From NCBI GenBank assembly GCA_964632795.1, contig CAZWEZ010000015.1:1-49412 (forward strand): a stretch of 49,412 nt of DNA. Reading direction: 5' to 3'. Positions within the stretch are counted from its first letter, which is position 1, and every line of letters starts with the position of its first letter. Source of the DNA: CAZWEZ01 sp964632795 (GTDB lineage Bacteria > Pseudomonadota > Alphaproteobacteria > Rhodospirillales > 2-02-FULL-58-16). A model generated the notes under the pieces. It was not told where the DNA came from. It ran no database searches and saw only the letters and a program-made list of their open reading frames with translations. Below are positions 15,272 to 23,444 of the stretch, in pieces. A program made the translations under genes and the position numbers.

Positions 15272-16608
15272 GCTTCGGCCGCCGGAAAGCGAAGCCGCGC
15301 CAACAGGCCGCCAAGGGGCGACTCTTCCAGTTTCAGCGAACCGCCGTACAGTTCGGCCATTTCGCGGACAATGGAAAGGCCGAGGCCGCTTCCCGGGGTG
15401 CTTTCGTCCAGCCGCCGACCCCGGTCCAGGACGTCGGAACGGAGCTTCACGGGGATTCCGGGGCCATCGTCCTCGACGATCAGGTTCAGTTCGCCGTTTT
15501 CCAACTCCCCATGGACGCGAATCCGCTGGCGCGACCACTTGCAACCGTTTTCCATGAGGTTTCCCAGCATTTCCTCCAGGTCCTGGCGATCGCCCTGGAA
15601 GTACGGATTTTTCGTCACGCTGAAATCGATGTCGATGTGCCGGTCCTCGAAAATCCGCAGGAGAGTCCGGCGCAACCCCTCGATCACGGGGCAAACCTCG
15701 GTGCGGGCACCCAGAATGCCTTGCAGCCCCGCCACCCTGGCCCGGAATACGTGATGGCTGACCCGGGCGTTCATGAGAGCGATCTGCTGGCGCACGACTT
15801 CGCCCGCTTCGCCTTCGATCCGTTCTCCCTCGTTCCTCAGAACCGTGAGAGGGGTTTTCAGCATATGGGCCAAATCGTCCGCCTGAGTGCGGGCCCGTTC
15901 GCTCACCCTGGTGATGTAGTCGAGCAGAGCGTTGAGTTCCTTGGCCAGGGGGGCGATCTCAACCGGCATGGGACCTTCTATGCGGGCGGCGTGGCCGGCC
16001 CGGATGTCGGATAGGGTCTGGCTCATCCGCCGCAAGGGCTTCAGTCCGAAACGGACCTGAAGTACGATGGCTCCGATCAAACCAAGTCCCAGCAGGGTCA
16101 GGATCACTTTGATGGCATTGGAGAAGGCATTTATTTCCTTTTCGATCTCGGCGGTGGAGCCGGCAACGAGGATGAGGAGTTTCTGGTCCGAGTCGGGCAT
16201 GGTGAAGGTTCTCGCATAGACCCTCAAAGACTGATTCCGAGGCCCGTCGGTCACGTAGATGGTGCCTTTCCCGCGTGGCCACACAGCCGGCTCCGGGAAG
16301 TTCCCGTCCCCCAGCGAGCGTGACGATGACAGGTGTCGGCCGGGGACATGCATCTGCCAGTACCACCCGGAGAAAAGATCGTTGAACCGGGGATCCGCCG
16401 GATGCCGTTTGAGATAGGGCTGCCCGTTGCCGTCCACATCCGTCAGCGTGAAGATTTCTTTCGCGTGATCGCTCAGGTAGGAGTCGAATTCCTGCTCCAC
16501 ATGATCGCAGTGAAACGCGTTCAGCACGACACCGGTCAGGACCAATGCCCCGGTGATCCAAAGTGAGGCTCCGACAACCAGACGCAGGCTGATCGAGTTA
16601 AGAAACAT
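15268..16608 (-). CDS. Sensor histidine kinase, PhoQ-like
   Basis: 446 aa. A membrane helix lies at about 7-30, a periplasmic sensor of about 135 residues (with a DVDGNG acidic stretch) follows, and a second helix is at about 167-189. After these come a HAMP-like linker, the phospho-acceptor motif AHMLKTPLTVL, the N box NLMENGCKWS, DDGPGIP (G1) and GSGLGLSI (G2). The HxLKTPL form of the H box is that of PhoQ-type kinases. It would phosphorylate the response regulator encoded just upstream, whose 3' end overlaps its start by 11 bp. The signal is unknown; the acidic periplasmic patch could suit a cation, by analogy only. Confidence 0.92.
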   Translation of the reverse strand: MFLNSISLRLVVGASLWITGALVLTGVVLNAFHCDHVEQEFDSYLSDHAKEIFTLTDVDGNGQPYLKRHPADPRFNDLFSGWYWQMHVPGRHLSSSRSLGDGNFPEPAVWPRGKGTIYVTDGPRNQSLRVYARTFTMPDSDQKLLILVAGSTAEIEKEINAFSNAIKVILTLLGLGLIGAIVLQVRFGLKPLRRMSQTLSDIRAGHAARIEGPMPVEIAPLAKELNALLDYITRVSERARTQADDLAHMLKTPLTVLRNEGERIEGEAGEVVRQQIALMNARVSHHVFRARVAGLQGILGARTEVCPVIEGLRRTLLRIFEDRHIDIDFSVTKNPYFQGDRQDLEEMLGNLMENGCKWSRQRIRVHGELENGELNLIVEDDGPGIPVKLRSDVLDRGRRLDESTPGSGLGLSIVREMAELYGGSLKLEESPLGGLLARLRFPAAEA

Positions 16609-17269
16609 ACGGCACCTTGGCCAGGCGGTATCCCAGCCCCCTGTGAGTTACAATCGTTTCCCTTCCCAGCTTCTTGCGAAGGCGGGTGATGAACACATCT
16701 ATGGTATTGGAATCCCTGTCGAAATCCTGCTCGTAGACGTGTTCGATCAATTCACTGCGTGTCACCATGCGTTCCTGGTGGTGAAACAGATAGGAAAGAA
16801 CCTTAAACTCGTAGGCCGTTAACTTCACTGTCTCACCGGCCCGGGTGACCTGCCCCGTCCGGGTGTCCAACTGAATGGGGCCACATTCCATGAGCGGATT
16901 GGCGTGGCCGGCGGACCGGCGGATCAAAGCCGCCAGACGGGCAAGGACCTCTTCGATGTGAAAGGGTTTACTCAGGTAATCGTCGGCGCCGGCGTCGAAA
17001 CCCGCGACCTTCTCGGTCCAGGTATCCTGCACGGTAAGGATGAGCACCGGCATGGTCCGGCCGGCTTGGCGCCAGCGCGCCAGCAGCGTCAAACCGTCCA
17101 CGATGGGCAGCCCAAGGTCGAGAATCACGGCGTCGTATGGCTCGGTTTCGCCGAGGAACTGTCCCTCTTCGCCGTCCCTCGCCACGTCGACCGAATAGCT
17201 GGCTCGTTTGAGCGCGGTCACCAACTGTCGGGCCAAAAGGAAATCATCTTCGACTAAGAGAATCCGCAT
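16598..17269 (-). CDS. OmpR/PhoP-family response regulator
   Basis: 223 aa from the ATG at 17269 (an extra five in-frame codons upstream are unlikely to be used). The receiver has MRILLVEDD, the phospho-Asp in VILDLGLPIVDG, T in LILTVQD and the KPF lysine. The winged-helix DNA-binding domain starts at about residue 125 with LTAYEFKVLSYL and ends with TIDVFITRLRKKL and THRGLGYRL. It probably acts as the transcription factor partner of the kinase downstream. Two 11-bp-period direct repeats in the upstream region are likely binding sites, one in its own orientation, pointing to autoregulation. Confidence 0.94.
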   Translation of the reverse strand: MRILLVEDDFLLARQLVTALKRASYSVDVARDGEEGQFLGETEPYDAVILDLGLPIVDGLTLLARWRQAGRTMPVLILTVQDTWTEKVAGFDAGADDYLSKPFHIEEVLARLAALIRRSAGHANPLMECGPIQLDTRTGQVTRAGETVKLTAYEFKVLSYLFHHQERMVTRSELIEHVYEQDFDRDSNTIDVFITRLRKKLGRETIVTHRGLGYRLAKVPYVS

Positions 17270-17393
17270 CACCGTCCCCGCACGCAACTTCGTTGACGAA
17301 GGAATTTCGTGATTTCCGCGCGCAATATTTAGCAGGTCTTGTCGTTATATCCGAATTCTTCCCTGGCGAACATCAACGGATACCACAATCGAC

Positions 17394-17410
17394 ATGAACG
17401 CCCGATGAAC
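17394..17410 (-). promoter_or_regulatory. Direct-repeat site facing the response-regulator operon
   Basis: Read on the minus strand it is GTTCAT-CGGGC-GTTCAT, a 6-bp half-site repeated with an 11-bp period as for OmpR/PhoP-family dimers. It lies 125 bp upstream of the regulator's ATG. The same sequence occurs in the opposite orientation at 17494-17510. Confidence 0.65.
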
Positions 17411-17493
17411 CTCCCCGTCAATGCCGTCCGCCTTTTTTCACAGGCGGTTAGGCAAATGGCGTAGGGGTAAATCCCGCCTCCCACAGTTCTTTC

Positions 17494-17510
17494 GTTCATC
17501 GTCGGTTCAT
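17494..17510 (+). promoter_or_regulatory. Direct-repeat site facing the cytochrome locus
   Basis: GTTCAT-CGTCG-GTTCAT, an 11-bp-period repeat. Over the 20 bp starting here it matches the opposite-strand copy at 16 positions, and the differences are in the spacer and last base. An AT-rich GATAAT follows at 17515-17520, a plausible -10 element, so the site would sit in the -35 region, as usual for activation by this regulator family. Confidence 0.65.
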
Positions 17511-17546
17511 GTTGGATAATTATCATGAGGAGAGCTTTGGTCAGGT

Positions 17547-17768
17547 TTGAGAAAACAGGCGAAGGAATCAGTGAAATGCGAATTCGGAACAACCGCGGTA
17601 ATGGTGCTGGACGGCGGCGATCCGGACAAGGTCATCCTGTCCCTGCGTAGCGAGGTCCACGGCTTCGACACCAAGATGATGTCCGACGCCGCGATCATGG
17701 CGTTAGCGCTGTTCGTGACCCGCGGCCAGGTCGATTTCGATGTGATCGTCGACTCGTTAGCGACATGA
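17547..17768 (+). pseudogene. Relic of a cytochrome c domain, lacking heme motif and signal peptide
   Basis: Up to 73 codons from a weak TTG start. The last ~55 residues (from VMVLDGGDPDKVI through HGFDTKMMSDAA to LFVTRGQVDFDVIVD) align with residues 119-171 of the intact cytochrome encoded 52 bp downstream (HAFTERMITHSA, LFLSEGQIDTD). That segment is the distal half of the first heme domain. No CxxCH, no signal peptide and no convincing ribosome-binding site precede it in any frame, so it is best read as the remains of a duplicated cytochrome gene. A short ATG frame at 17525 overlaps it in another register. Confidence 0.55.
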
Positions 17769-17819
17769 CAAATCGTTTGTTTTGGTTTCTTCAAATAAAA
17801 GGAAAGAAGGGAAAGCTGA

Positions 17820-18605
17820 ATGTCTAGGATCGCATTTGATGCCGTTTTTGGGGCGGTTATTACGACCGTGTTCGCTGTATTGACACTAACTTCCTCAGTC
17901 ACCGTCTATGCTCATGAAGATGAACATGCTGTGACGGCCACTCACGCCCATGATCCGACGGATATTTGGGCTATCGCTCGCGGCGGGCAGCTTTACGACA
18001 ACTGGATGTCGGTGCTGGAGGCTAACGAACCAAAAGAAACTCATCCGGCCTACCCGAAGACAAGCAAGAAAAAGGGTTCCGCCACCTGGCGGTGCAAGGA
18101 ATGCCACGGCTGGGACTACATGGGCAAGGACGGTGTATATGCCAAGGGCTCGCACTTTACCGGAATCAAGGGCGTGCGCGCCATGGTCGGCAAGTCCTCC
18201 GAAGTGATCCATAAAATCATCATGGATAAAACCCATGCTTTCACTGAACGGATGATAACCCATTCGGCGATGGAGAAATTGGGGCTGTTCCTGAGCGAGG
18301 GCCAGATCGACACCGACCGCTATATCGACCGAGAGACTAAGATGGCGCGAGGCAATCCCCGGCGTGGGGCGCGGTTCTACCAGACCGTCTGTGCCGTGTG
18401 CCATGGTTTCGACGGTCGCGACATCAACTTCAAGGATCCGCCGAAGGCCGAATACGTCGGCACCGTCTGCGCGAAGAACCCATGGGAGGCCCTACACAAG
18501 ATCCGTTTCGGTCAACCGGGCGTCGGCATGGTCGCGCTGGCTGTCCTGGATATTGAGGATCTGGTTGACATCACGGCCTATTGCCAGTCGTTGCCTGTCA
18601 AGTAG
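17820..18605 (+). CDS. Exported diheme c-type cytochrome
   Basis: 261 aa. A signal peptide (residues 1 to about 31) ends near VTVYAHE. Two heme-attachment motifs are present: CKECH (Cys92, Cys95, His96) and CAVCH (Cys191, Cys194, His195). Each is followed by a GWDY/GFDG glycine stretch; methionines such as Met151 and Met237 are candidates for the distal heme ligands. It is a periplasmic electron carrier or oxidoreductase subunit. The specific partner is not recognisable and no catalytic cytochrome family is clearly matched. AAAGAAGGGAAAG gives a good ribosome-binding site, and a strong terminator follows. It lies downstream of a regulator-type direct repeat shared with the divergent two-component operon. 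Codon use is less GC-biased than in the neighbours. Confidence 0.88.
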   Translation: MSRIAFDAVFGAVITTVFAVLTLTSSVTVYAHEDEHAVTATHAHDPTDIWAIARGGQLYDNWMSVLEANEPKETHPAYPKTSKKKGSATWRCKECHGWDYMGKDGVYAKGSHFTGIKGVRAMVGKSSEVIHKIIMDKTHAFTERMITHSAMEKLGLFLSEGQIDTDRYIDRETKMARGNPRRGARFYQTVCAVCHGFDGRDINFKDPPKAEYVGTVCAKNPWEALHKIRFGQPGVGMVALAVLDIEDLVDITAYCQSLPVK

Positions 18606-18693
18606 TCCGCTGTTAAGAAGCCTGTTCAAGCACTGATCGAGAAGTTATCGCGACCCATATGGCGGCGTTGATCTGGTCGCCGTCGCGGTCCTT

Positions 18694-18727
18694 GGACGCC
18701 GGCCCGTGTGGCCGGCGTCCTTTTTTT
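18694..18727 (+). terminator. Rho-independent terminator behind the cytochrome gene
   Basis: A perfect 11-bp stem GGACGCCGGCC/GGCCGGCGTCC with a 5-nt loop is followed by seven T. Confidence 0.95.
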
Positions 18728-18804
18728 GTGCCGCTTCAAGGGTTACGGGCGGGCCGCCATGGCATTATGATCGCCCCTCGGGTATCGAATGTTACGGTCC
18801 GGAC

Positions 18805-20270
18805 ATGCTTGACAGCGAACTGCTCACGGTCGAGGAAACCTACCGCGCCGATGCCGCCGCCGCCGCCGCCGGCGTGCCCAGCCGGCAACTCATGGAGGCC
18901 GCCGGGAGCGCCGTCGTCCGCGAGATCCGCCGTCGTTGGCGGCCGCGGCCGGTGGCCGTGCTGTGCGGCCCCGGCAACAACGGCGGCGACGGTTTCGTCG
19001 TCGCCCGCCTGCTGAGGGGCGCCGGGTGGCCGGTGCGGCTGTTCCTGCTGGGGGCACCCGACAAGCTCGAGGGCGACGCCGCGACCAACGCCGCACGCTG
19101 GCTGGGGGAGGTGGAACCCGTGGCCGGGTTCGCCGCCGATTCGTTGTCCGGAAATGTTCTACTAGTAGACGCCCTGTTCGGGGCCGGGCTGGCCCGGCCG
19201 TTGGAGGGCGCGGCGCGGGCCGCGGTCGAGGCGGTCAACGCCGGGGGCTTCGAGTGCGTCGCCGTCGATATCCCCAGCGGCGTCCATGGGGACACCGGCC
19301 AGGCCCTGGGCGAGGCGGTCCGGGCCTGCCTCAGCGTGACCTTCTTCCGCGCCAAGCCGGGTCACCTGCTGCTGCCCGGCCGGGCGCTGGTCGGCGAGGT
19401 GGTGGTCGCCGACATCGGAATCCCCGACTCGGTCCTCGCCGGGATCGCTCCCCGCACCTTCGCCAACGGCCCCGGGCTGTGGCGGCGACGCTGGCCCCGG
19501 CCCGACCTCTTCGCCAACAAGTACGGCCGCGGCCACGCGGTGGTCCTGGGCGGCGGCGAGATGACCGGCGCCGCCCGGCTGGCCGCCCTCGGGGCGCGGC
19601 GGATCGGCGCCGGCCTGGTCACCGTCGCCGCGCCGCCGGAGGTCTTCGCCGTCTATGCCGGCGATGCCCCGGGGACCCTGGTCAAGGCGGTGGCCGACGA
19701 CGCCGGGTTCGACGACCTGCTGGCCGATCGGCGCAAGAACGCCGTCCTCGCCGGCCCCGGCGCCGGGATCTCGGAGACCACCCGCCGCCGGGTGCTGTCG
19801 ATCCTCGAGGCGGGGAAGGCGGCGGTCCTCGACGCCGACGCCCTGACCGTCTTCNNNNNNNNNNACCCGAGGCGCTGTTCTCGGCGATCTCGGCGCCCAC
19901 TCTGCTGGCCCCCCACGAAGGGGAGTTCGGGCGCCTGTTCCCCGGCGCTGGGGACAAGCTGTCGCGGACCCGCGCCGCCGCCGCGCGCAGCGGCGCGGTG
20001 GTCCTGCTCAAGGGCTCCGATACGGTAATCGCCGCCCCCGACGGCCGGGCCGCGATCAACGCCAACGCCCCGCCCTGGCTGGCCACCGCGGGCAGCGGCG
20101 ACGTCCTGGCCGGGTTCGCCCTCGGCCTGATGGCCCAGGGCATGGACGCCTTCGACGCCGGCTGCGCCGCAGCCTGGGTCCACGGCGCGGCGGCGGCGGC
20201 GTTCGGCCCCGGGCTGATCGCCGAGGACATCGCCGAAGGGCTGCCGCGGATCATCGGGGAGCGGATATGA
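18805..20270 (+). CDS. nnr: Bifunctional NAD(P)H-hydrate epimerase / ADP-dependent dehydratase (interrupted by assembly gap)
   Basis: The N-terminal domain (YjeF_N) has the epimerase motif CGPGNNGGDGFVVARLL; the C-terminal ribokinase-like domain has GHAVVLGGG, the KNAVLAGPGAG stretch and TAGSGDVLAG with the catalytic Asp. The enzyme repairs hydrated NADH and NADPH. Ten N at 19855-19864 split the dehydratase domain just after DADALTVF, and the frame differs by one base across the gap. A true gap of 8 or 11 nt would restore one reading frame, so this is an assembly artefact and not a frameshift mutation. The stop overlaps the start of the malonyl-CoA decarboxylase gene (ATGA). Confidence 0.9.
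19855..19864. other. Assembly gap (10 N)
   Basis: Ten undetermined bases inside nnr; the length is a placeholder, since the flanking reading frames need 8 or 11 (or another value two more than a multiple of three). Confidence 0.97.
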
Positions 20271-21694
20271 TCGGCGACGACGGAAACGGCTTCCTCGACC
20301 GGACGCTGCGCAACCTGCGCAGCGCGTGGCGGGGGATCGCCGGGGCGGCCTACGATGCGACGGCGGCCAGCTTGCGCCCGGACCTTCCCGAGGAGGACGC
20401 CGAGCGGCTGCGCGAACAGATGCGCGCCTGCCTGGAGTCCCGTGGCGGCGAGGTCTCGGCGCGGGCCCGGGCGGCGGCGCTGGGCCATGCCTATCTGGCC
20501 CTCGACGACACCGGACGGGAGCGTTTCCTGCGGGTCCTGGTCGAGGACTTCGACGTCGACCGCGACAACGTGGACGCCGCCATCGGGGCCGTCCGCCGGG
20601 CCGGCGACCCGGAGTCCCGCCGCCACGCGGAGCGGGAGCTGCGCAAGGTCCTGGAAGCCCCAAGGATCGGCTTGCTGACCCAGTTCAACGCCCTTCCCGA
20701 GGGGGTCAAGTTCCTGGTCGACATGCGGGCCGACCTGCTGGAGCTGGCCAGGCGCGATCCGGCGTTCAAGTCCCTGGAGAGCGATCTCAAGACCTTGCTG
20801 ACCACCTGGTTCGACGTCGATTTCCTGGAGTTGCACCGGATTTCCTGGGATTCGGCGTCGGCGGCGTTGCTCGAGAAGCTGATCGAGTACGAGGCGGTGC
20901 ACGCCATCGAAAGCTGGCACGACCTCAAGAACCGGCTCGATTCCGACCGCCGCTGTTTCGCCTACTTCCATCCCCGGATGCCCGACGAACCCTTGATCTT
21001 CGTCGAGGTGGCGCTGATCAACGGCATGGCCGGCAACGTCCAGGACCTGCTCGACGAATCGGCGCCGGTGCAGGACCCCGCGTCCGCCGACACCGCCATC
21101 TTCTATTCCATCTCCAACGCCCAGAAGGGACTGGCCGGGATCAGCTTCGGCAATTTCCTGATCAAGCTGGTGGTCGACAGCCTGTCGCGGGAATTCAAGG
21201 GGCTGAGCCGGTTCGCCACCCTGTCGCCGATCCCCGGCTTCCGCAAGTGGTTGGACGGCGCCCTGTCGGAAGGCGAGCCGGGACTGCTGCTGCCCGGCGA
21301 ACGCAAGGCGCTGGGCGTCGCCGCCGGCCGCCCCAGAGGGGCCAAGGGGGCGTTGAAGGCGATGCTCAACAAGCCCGGGTGGGAGCACAACGAAATCTAC
21401 GCCCAGGCCCTGAAAGGACCCTTGATGCGCCTGGCCGTCCGCTACCTGACCCAGGAGAAGCGCGAAGACGGCACCACCCTCGATTCGGTGGCCCACTTCC
21501 ACCTCAGCAACGGGGCCAGCATGGAGCGCCTCAACTGGATGGGCGACCGCTCTCCCAGGGGCCTGGAGCAGTCGGCGGGGATGATGATCAACTACCTCTA
21601 CGGCCTGGGCAAGATCGACGATAACCACGAGATCTACACCTCGACCGGCAAGGTCGTGACCTCGTCGGCGATCCGCGCCCTGCTCAAGGACTGA
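20267..21694 (+). CDS. mlycD: Malonyl-CoA decarboxylase
   Basis: 475 aa. An N-terminal helical domain (about 1-170) is followed by the GNAT-related catalytic domain with EAVHAIESWHDLKNRLDSDR, CFAYFHPRMPDEPLIFVEVAL, the FYSISNAQKGLAGISFGNFLIK-type stretch containing the catalytic Ser and the TLSPIPGF motif typical of the family. It converts malonyl-CoA to acetyl-CoA and CO2, limiting malonyl-CoA or enabling malonate use. It begins inside the last codons of nnr (ATGA overlap), so the two are translationally coupled, although no functional link is obvious. No malonate transporter or malonyl-CoA ligase is nearby. Confidence 0.93.
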   Translation: MIGDDGNGFLDRTLRNLRSAWRGIAGAAYDATAASLRPDLPEEDAERLREQMRACLESRGGEVSARARAAALGHAYLALDDTGRERFLRVLVEDFDVDRDNVDAAIGAVRRAGDPESRRHAERELRKVLEAPRIGLLTQFNALPEGVKFLVDMRADLLELARRDPAFKSLESDLKTLLTTWFDVDFLELHRISWDSASAALLEKLIEYEAVHAIESWHDLKNRLDSDRRCFAYFHPRMPDEPLIFVEVALINGMAGNVQDLLDESAPVQDPASADTAIFYSISNAQKGLAGISFGNFLIKLVVDSLSREFKGLSRFATLSPIPGFRKWLDGALSEGEPGLLLPGERKALGVAAGRPRGAKGALKAMLNKPGWEHNEIYAQALKGPLMRLAVRYLTQEKREDGTTLDSVAHFHLSNGASMERLNWMGDRSPRGLEQSAGMMINYLYGLGKIDDNHEIYTSTGKVVTSSAIRALLKD

Positions 21695-21704
21695 GCGGGG
21701 CCGA

Positions 21705-21731
21705 TTGCCTCCCCTGGAATATTGGTATAGA
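21705..21731 (+). promoter_or_regulatory. Candidate promoter of tRNA-Leu
   Basis: TTGCCT, 15 bp, TATAGA; the spacer is short. It would start about 50 bp before the tRNA. Confidence 0.35.
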
Positions 21732-21787
21732 AGGCCAACCCCATAAGACACGGTTGTCGGGGTCGGCGTGTCCCGGTGGCGTCTTGT

Positions 21788-21874
21788 GCGGGCGTGGTGG
21801 AACTGGTAGACACGCCAGGTTTAGGACCTGGTGGCGGAAACGCCTTGGGGGTTCGAGTCCCTCCGCCCGCACCA
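21788..21874 (+). tRNA. tRNA-Leu (anticodon UAG)
   Basis: 87 nt with encoded CCA. The acceptor stem is GCGGGCG/CGCCCGC, the anticodon loop TTTAGGA has TAG at 21822-21824, a long variable arm is present as expected for a class II tRNA, and the T-loop is GTTCGAGTC. It sits between mlycD and tig. Confidence 0.96.
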
Positions 21875-21965
21875 GAACGGCTTTCTCACGTGATTCCACG
21901 CCTCGCGGGGACGGCGGTTTTATTGTGATAAACCGTTATCCAAGAGCTTTCCGATAGGACGATTC

Positions 21966-23414
21966 ATGCAGGTCACAGAAGACAAGGCCGAAGGGCTGAA
22001 GCGGGAATTCAAGATCGCCGTCCCGGCCGCCCAGATCGAGGAAAACGTCACCGGCCGCCTGAAGGAGCTGGCCCGGACCGTCAGCTACCCCGGGTTCCGA
22101 CCCGGCAAGGTGCCGGTCAACCTGCTGCGCAAGAAGTACGGCGCCTCGGTGATGGGCGAGGTGTTGGAGAAGACCCTCAACGAGACCACGTCGGGGGTCC
22201 TGCGCGAGCGGGGCCTGCGGGTGGCCATGGAGCCCAAGATCGAGATCACCTCGTTCGAGAACGGGGCTGACCTGGAATTCACCATGAACGTCGAGCTGAT
22301 ACCCGAGATCGCGCCCCTCGATTTCTCCAAGCTCGAGCTGGAACGCCTTGTCGTCGAGGTCGAGGCGACCGACGTCGAGGCGTCGCTCCAGCGCATGGCC
22401 GAGGTCAACAGGACCTCGGAGCCGGTGACCGCCAAGCGCAAGTCCAAGCAGGGCGACGTGCTGGTCATCGACTTCCTGGGCACCGTGGACGGCAAGGAAT
22501 TCACCAGCGGCAAGGCCGAAGGCTACCACCTGGAGCTGGGCTCGGGCAGCCTCCTCCCCGGCTTCGAAGACCAACTCGTGGGCGTCAAGGCGGGCGATCG
22601 CGTGGACGTCAAGGTGACCTTCCCCGAGGGTTACGGGGGGGAAGACCTGTCCAACAAGGAGGCGGTGTTCGCGGTCGACGTCAAGGAGTTGCGCGAGACC
22701 ACCCCGTCCCCCATCGACGACGAGATGGCGAAAAAGGTGGGGATGGAGAACCTGCAGGCGTTGAAGGCCGCCATCGGCGAGGAACGGTCGCGCGAATACA
22801 AGACCCTGTCCCGGCAGCGGCTCAAGCGCGCCCTTCTGGACATCCTCGCCGCCGACTACGACTTCGAGGTTCCCCCGAGCCTGCTCGAAAGGGAATTCAA
22901 CAGCGTCTGGGGGCAGCTCGAGGAACAGCGCAAGGCCAACCCGACGGACCTGGATCCCGAGGATGCCGGCAAGAGCGACGACCAGTTGAAGGATGAATTC
23001 CGCGCCATCTCGGAGCGCCGGGTCCGGCTCGGCCTGTTGCTGGCCGAGGTCGGCCGCCTCAACAACATCCAGGTCGGCCGCGAGGAGATCAACCGGGCGA
23101 TCAACGAGGAGGCGCGCCGCTATCCGGGACAGGAACAGGCCGTCCTCGACCATTTCCGCAACACGCCCGAGGCCCAGGAACAACTGACGGCGCCGTTGTA
23201 CGAGGAGAAGGTCGTCGATTTCATCATCGAGATGGCCACCGTCACCGACAGGAAGGCGACCCTCGAGGAGCTGCTCGCCGAGCCGGACGCCCCCCCGGCT
23301 TCCGCCGCCAAGCCCGAGGCCAAGCCCAAGGCCAAAACCAAGGCCAAGGCCAAAACCAAGGCCAAGGCCAAGAAGAAACCGGCGGCTCCCAAGAAGGCGG
23401 CCAAGAAGGAATGA
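21966..23414 (+). CDS. tig: Trigger factor (ribosome-associated chaperone, peptidyl-prolyl isomerase)
   Basis: 482 aa. The ribosome-binding domain is present with the signature GFRPGKVP, then the FKBP-type domain (about 160-245, with GDVLVIDFLGTVDGKEF and LLPGFEDQLVG), then the helical C-terminal domain. After residue about 440 there is a Lys/Ala/Pro-rich tail encoded by AAGGCC-type repeats; the usual protein is 430-460 aa. It binds nascent chains at the ribosome exit. AGGA lies just before the ATG. A CGGTTT-N9-AAACCG inverted repeat at 21915-21935 lies 30-50 bp upstream and might be an operator. It heads the tig-clpP-clpX-lon block typical of bacteria. Confidence 0.96.
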   Translation: MQVTEDKAEGLKREFKIAVPAAQIEENVTGRLKELARTVSYPGFRPGKVPVNLLRKKYGASVMGEVLEKTLNETTSGVLRERGLRVAMEPKIEITSFENGADLEFTMNVELIPEIAPLDFSKLELERLVVEVEATDVEASLQRMAEVNRTSEPVTAKRKSKQGDVLVIDFLGTVDGKEFTSGKAEGYHLELGSGSLLPGFEDQLVGVKAGDRVDVKVTFPEGYGGEDLSNKEAVFAVDVKELRETTPSPIDDEMAKKVGMENLQALKAAIGEERSREYKTLSRQRLKRALLDILAADYDFEVPPSLLEREFNSVWGQLEEQRKANPTDLDPEDAGKSDDQLKDEFRAISERRVRLGLLLAEVGRLNNIQVGREEINRAINEEARRYPGQEQAVLDHFRNTPEAQEQLTAPLYEEKVVDFIIEMATVTDRKATLEELLAEPDAPPASAAKPEAKPKAKTKAKAKTKAKAKKKPAAPKKAAKKE

Positions 23415-23444
23415 CCATGCGTAGGCAGAGAGGAATTGCAGACC

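Noticed and set aside
17450..17475. Terminator-like CCGCC/GGCGG hairpin in the divergent region
   Set aside because: The T-run is inside the loop, not after the stem, and the position is between two divergent promoters.
19852..19870. Frameshift mutation in nnr
   Set aside because: Explained by the arbitrary length of the N gap.
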